From: Bacillus sp. FJAT-27225
GTDB lineage: Bacteria; Bacillota; Bacilli; Bacillales; Cytobacillaceae
Direction: 5' to 3'
Assembly: GCF_001685025.1 (NCBI RefSeq)
Contig: NZ_MAYU01000025.1
Span: forward strand, 186,001 to 250,000
DNA length: 64,000 nt
A model generated the notes under the pieces. The model was not told the DNA's origin. It saw only the letters and a program-made list of their open reading frames with translations, and did no database searches. The translations under genes and the position numbers were made by a program. Numbering within the stretch: the first letter of the stretch is position 1; every line of letters starts with the position of its first letter. This document shows positions 61,134 to 64,000 of the stretch, piece by piece.

Positions 61134-61847
61134 ATGAGCAATACGCTTTTTTGTGAAAAATTACGAACTACGGAAGATGCGATTCAATGGATTAAACATG
61201 GTGACCGGGTACTGGTCGGCGGCTTTGGTTTATGCGGCACACCCTTTACGCTGATCGATACAATTGCAGAATCTGACCATGCTAGGGAACTGACCATCAT
61301 TAGCAATAACCTTGGTGAGGCCGGCAAAGGGCTTGGAAAACTATTAATCTCAAAGCATATCAAAAAAGCAGTCGGGTCGTATTTTACTTCAAACCGGGAT
61401 GCCGTGAAAGCCTGGAAAAGCGGAGATTTGGAGATAGAGTTGATTCCCCAGGGAACGCTGGCCGAGGCGATCAGGGCAGGCGGTGCTGGGATTGCCGGTT
61501 TCTATACAAAGACCGCCGTTGGTACAAAGCTTGCTGAAGGGAAGGAAGAAAGAGTTTTTGATGGGGAGCGGTTTATTTTTGTCAGAGGGATAAAAGCAGA
61601 TGTAGCTTTAATTAAAGCATTTAAAGCTGATACGCTTGGCAACCTGATTTATTCAAAAACAGCCCGGAACTTCAATCCGATGATGGCTACTGCCGCAAAC
61701 CTGGTCATTGCAGAAGTCGATGAAATTGTAGAGGCGGGTACACTTGAACCCGAACAAATTGTCACTCCTCATGCCTATATTGACTTCATTGTCCTGAATG
61801 AACGATACAAAAAAGTGGGAGGGGTGTATGTTGAACGCAACCGATAA
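61134..61847 (+). CDS. scoA: 3-oxoacid CoA-transferase subunit A (ScoA-like)
   Basis: About 237 residues. GDRVLVGGFGLCGTPFTLIDTI, TIISNNLGEAGKGLGKLL and GGAGIAGFYTKTAVGTKLAEGKE are typical of CoA-transferase A subunits, which form a heterodimer with subunit B to swap CoA between succinyl-CoA and acetoacetate or related acids. GGAGGG precedes ATG 61134 (61131 is also in frame). Its end overlaps scoB by 20 bases. Confidence 0.93.
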   Translation: MSNTLFCEKLRTTEDAIQWIKHGDRVLVGGFGLCGTPFTLIDTIAESDHARELTIISNNLGEAGKGLGKLLISKHIKKAVGSYFTSNRDAVKAWKSGDLEIELIPQGTLAEAIRAGGAGIAGFYTKTAVGTKLAEGKEERVFDGERFIFVRGIKADVALIKAFKADTLGNLIYSKTARNFNPMMATAANLVIAEVDEIVEAGTLEPEQIVTPHAYIDFIVLNERYKKVGGVYVERNR

Positions 61848-62511
61848 AAAGCAGGCTCAAAACCACCGAATTAGAATTGCAAAACGGATCGCCCGGGAAC
61901 TCAATGAAGGGACAGTAGTGAATCTTGGCGTTGGCATCCCAACGCTTATCCAAAATTATTTAAATCCAGATAGTGGTATTTACCTTCAGTCAGAAAACGG
62001 ATTATTGGGGATGGGGCCAACCCCGCCAAAAGAAGACACTGACATGGATCTGATTAGTGCAAGCAAGCACCCGATTACAATGGGGCTCGGGGCTTCAATT
62101 TTTTCGAGCTCGGATTCATTTGTGATGATCCGCGGCGGCCATGTTGATACAGCTGTTATGGGAGCACTTCAGGTCAGTGAAACCGGTGAGATAGCCAATT
62201 GGGCTGTGCCGGGAGAGGATATATTAGGAGTCGGTGGAGCGATGGATCTTGTGGCGAGTACGAAACGGATTATTATTGCGATTACCCATGTTACCAAAGA
62301 CAATACTCCGAAAATAGTAAAAAAGCTTACGTATCCTACCAGTGGCATCCAAAGCGCCGAGATGATCGTAACAGAAAAAGCCGTGTTCCGCATCGAGTCA
62401 GGCAAACTGATTTTAACCGAAATTGCTTCAGATTCAAGCCTCGAAGAAATAAGAGCTTTAACCGAAGCCGAGTTTGCGGTTTCAGAACACCTGCAAACTA
62501 TGAGTGAGTGA
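61828..62511 (+). CDS. scoB: 3-oxoacid CoA-transferase subunit B (ScoB-like)
   Basis: 227 residues. Catalytic Glu in QSENGLLGMGP; also GTVVNLGVGIPTLIQNY and RGGHVDTAVMGALQVSETGEIANW. It forms the active enzyme with ScoA. ATG 61828 follows GGAGGGGTGT; the frame opens 30 bases earlier without a site. Overlap with scoA indicates translational coupling. Confidence 0.94.
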   Translation: MLNATDKKQAQNHRIRIAKRIARELNEGTVVNLGVGIPTLIQNYLNPDSGIYLQSENGLLGMGPTPPKEDTDMDLISASKHPITMGLGASIFSSSDSFVMIRGGHVDTAVMGALQVSETGEIANWAVPGEDILGVGGAMDLVASTKRIIIAITHVTKDNTPKIVKKLTYPTSGIQSAEMIVTEKAVFRIESGKLILTEIASDSSLEEIRALTEAEFAVSEHLQTMSE

Positions 62512-62532
62512 CACTTGGAGGTGCAAAACGGT

Positions 62533-63309
62533 ATGGAATTTACGAACATCCTCACCAGGACCGAAGAACACATCGGCTGGATCATCATTAATCGGCCCGA
62601 ACAAAGAAATGCCTTAAATCTTGATACTCTCCTTGAAATAGAAAGAGCCTTGAATTTGTGGCGCACTAACGACGACATTCGGGTTGTGATCATAACCGGA
62701 GCAGGAGAGAAGTCATTTGCCGCAGGGGCGGATATTTCCCAATTAAACAAGCGGACGATGATCGAGGCTCTGCAACCGAATATGACAGCTACTTATCGAA
62801 AAATCGAAGACTATGAAAAGCCGACGATAGCAGCGATAAACGGATTTGCCCTCGGCGGAGGGCTGGAGCTCGCGCTTGCCTGTGATATACGGGTGGCTTC
62901 ATTAAATGCGAAGCTGGGTCTGCCTGAAGTTGGTTTGGGAATCATCCCTGGTGCGGGAGGTACACAGAGACTTACACGAATCATCGGAAAAGGAAAAGCA
63001 ATGGAGCTGATTTTAACCGGTGACATTATCACAGCAGAAGAAGCAGAGAAACTCGGGATTGTCAGCAAGGCTGTACCAAAGGAAGAGTTGCTTGAAACGG
63101 CAACGCTATATGCAAACAAACTAACCAAAAAAGCGCCGCTCGCTTTACGGCTGGCTAAAGCTGCCGTGAACCGCGGTGCGGATATCGAAATGGAAACGGC
63201 GCTTTACATTGAAAAGCTGTCACAGACAATTTTAATGGGATCGGACGATAAACGGGAAGGGACCGAGGCGTTCCTTGAGAAAAGGCAGCCAAACTTTAAG
63301 GGCAAGTAA
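62533..63309 (+). CDS. Enoyl-CoA hydratase
   Basis: 258 residues of the crotonase fold. RPEQRNALNLDTL, the oxyanion segment AAGADISQL, GFALGGGLELALACDIRVAS and LPEVGLGIIPGAGGTQRL, with the two catalytic Glu of a hydratase (in the LGLPEVGLG and upstream GGGLELAL segments). It hydrates trans-2-enoyl-CoA such as crotonyl-CoA. ATG 62533 has TTGGAGGTG nine bases upstream. Operon member. Confidence 0.93.
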   Translation: MEFTNILTRTEEHIGWIIINRPEQRNALNLDTLLEIERALNLWRTNDDIRVVIITGAGEKSFAAGADISQLNKRTMIEALQPNMTATYRKIEDYEKPTIAAINGFALGGGLELALACDIRVASLNAKLGLPEVGLGIIPGAGGTQRLTRIIGKGKAMELILTGDIITAEEAEKLGIVSKAVPKEELLETATLYANKLTKKAPLALRLAKAAVNRGADIEMETALYIEKLSQTILMGSDDKREGTEAFLEKRQPNFKGK

Positions 63310-63369
63310 GGCGATCCTTTGTCAGGAAAGACTGTCCGCTATACGAAGGCAAAGATAGGGGGAGCAAAC

Positions 63370-64000
63370 ATGGATTTTACTTTTTCGGAGGATATTCAGC
63401 TTTTAAAAAAGGCTGTCCACGATTTTGTCCAGGGGGAAGTAGAGAAGGTTGCAATGGAGATTGAGGAAAACGATGAAATTCCTGAGTATATTGTTGAGGC
63501 ATCGAAGGAGATGGGTTTATTTGGGCTAAGCATCCCCGAAGAGTACGGCGGCCTCGGGCTCGATATGGTGGGCAAATGTGCGATATATGAAGAATTGGGA
63601 ATGACCCATAACGGCTATACCACATTGATTGGAGCCCACACTGGAATTGGTTCAGTAGGGATTGTCGAGCTTGGCACGAAGGAGCAAAAAGAAAAGTACC
63701 TGCCGAAAATGGCGACCGGTGATTGGATTGGCGCCTTTGCCCTGACGGAGCCTAGTGCCGGTTCGAATGCAGCCAATTTAAAAACAAGAGCTGTCAGGAG
63801 AGGCGATAAATATATCCTGAATGGCTCAAAACACTATATTACCAATGCCGTATGCGGCCATGTGTTCACGGTAATGGCAGTGACAGACCCATCCAAGGGC
63901 GCAAAGGGGATTACTTCTTTTATAGTAGAAAAAGATTTTCCTGGTTTCATAGTTGGAAATGTTGAAAAAAAGATGGGGCTGCGCGGCTCTCATTCCGCCG
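63370..64000 (+). CDS. Acyl-CoA dehydrogenase, N-terminal part (cut by window edge)
   Basis: The frame is open to the last base, so the C-terminus is outside the window; about 210 residues are visible. Features: MDFTFSEDIQLLKKAVHDFV, GLFGLSIPEEYGGLGLDMVG, the FAD/substrate segment FALTEPSAGSNAANLKT, and KMGLRGSHSA. The family oxidises acyl-CoA to trans-2-enoyl-CoA with electron transfer to ETF. GGGGGAGC precedes ATG 63370. It is the last visible gene of the operon. Substrate (butyryl, glutaryl or other) cannot be decided here. Confidence 0.94.
   Translation, partial: MDFTFSEDIQLLKKAVHDFVQGEVEKVAMEIEENDEIPEYIVEASKEMGLFGLSIPEEYGGLGLDMVGKCAIYEELGMTHNGYTTLIGAHTGIGSVGIVELGTKEQKEKYLPKMATGDWIGAFALTEPSAGSNAANLKTRAVRRGDKYILNGSKHYITNAVCGHVFTVMAVTDPSKGAKGITSFIVEKDFPGFIVGNVEKKMGLRGSHSA

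Noticed and set aside
62169-62750. 193-residue minus-strand ORF over scoB and the hydratase gene
   Set aside because: Spans two overlapping sense genes with strong motifs; no ribosome site.

Overview
The window looks like chromosome from a Bacillaceae member (Bacillus, Mesobacillus or Cytobacillus-like). The evidence is strong GGAGG-type ribosome binding sites, frequent GTG and TTG starts, rho-independent hairpins after most transcription units, RsbR-type stressosome paralogues, a THI-box riboswitch, cre-like CcpA sites, an AdeR-like/Ald pair and BsrG/TxpA-like type I toxins. No tRNA, rRNA, insertion sequence, CRISPR array or prophage was seen.

Layout. 1-1.2 kb: end of a kynurenine operon (kynB fragment, kynA). 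1.2-9 kb: a nucleotidyltransferase-fold protein, a lipoprotein, a methyltransferase, a class B penicillin-binding protein, a HAD phosphatase and a delta-1-pyrroline-5-carboxylate dehydrogenase. 9-33 kb: a mosaic of short transcription units (DinB, uracil-DNA-glycosylase-like, GNATs, a bis-His membrane protein, glutaredoxin, MATE pump, SET protein, M3-type peptidase, APH, CBS, MEDS, zinc ribbon, 3-hydroxyacyl-CoA dehydrogenase with a VbhA-like small protein, YtkA-like lipoprotein, acyltransferase, SDR, Nudix). 33-40 kb: two RsbR-type STAS proteins around an MFS carrier and a phosphodiesterase, a GIY-YIG-like protein and a Nudix protein. 40-44 kb: a TPP-riboswitch operon for thiamine salvage (SDR-thiM-thiD-thiE-thiW, minus strand). 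44.2-45.2 kb: two tandem type I toxin/antisense-RNA modules whose 27-residue toxins are easily missed. 45-50 kb: a rhodanese, a frameshifted BtuF-like gene and an acyl-CoA ligase. 50-56 kb: an alanine utilisation island (alr, ald, PucR regulator, amino-acid permease) with cre sites. 56-64 kb: a catabolic cluster (aminotransferase, aldehyde dehydrogenase, GntR regulator, 3-hydroxyacyl-CoA dehydrogenase, CoA-transferase A and B, enoyl-CoA hydratase, acyl-CoA dehydrogenase running off the end). It could convert an amino acid through a semialdehyde and acid into acyl-CoA and ketone-body intermediates.

The most unusual signal is in the intergenic regions. I count fourteen short tandem arrays of degenerate repeats. 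Their sequences differ, but the periods fall into two classes only: 51-52 bp (nine arrays) and 20-21 bp (four arrays; a fifth has a looser 20-bp register). These are close to five and two turns of B-DNA. All lie outside genes. Most of the 51-52-bp units carry an inverted pair of short words. One 51-bp family occurs at three loci in both orientations, and one 20-bp family at two loci in opposite orientations. I do not recognise this as a named element.
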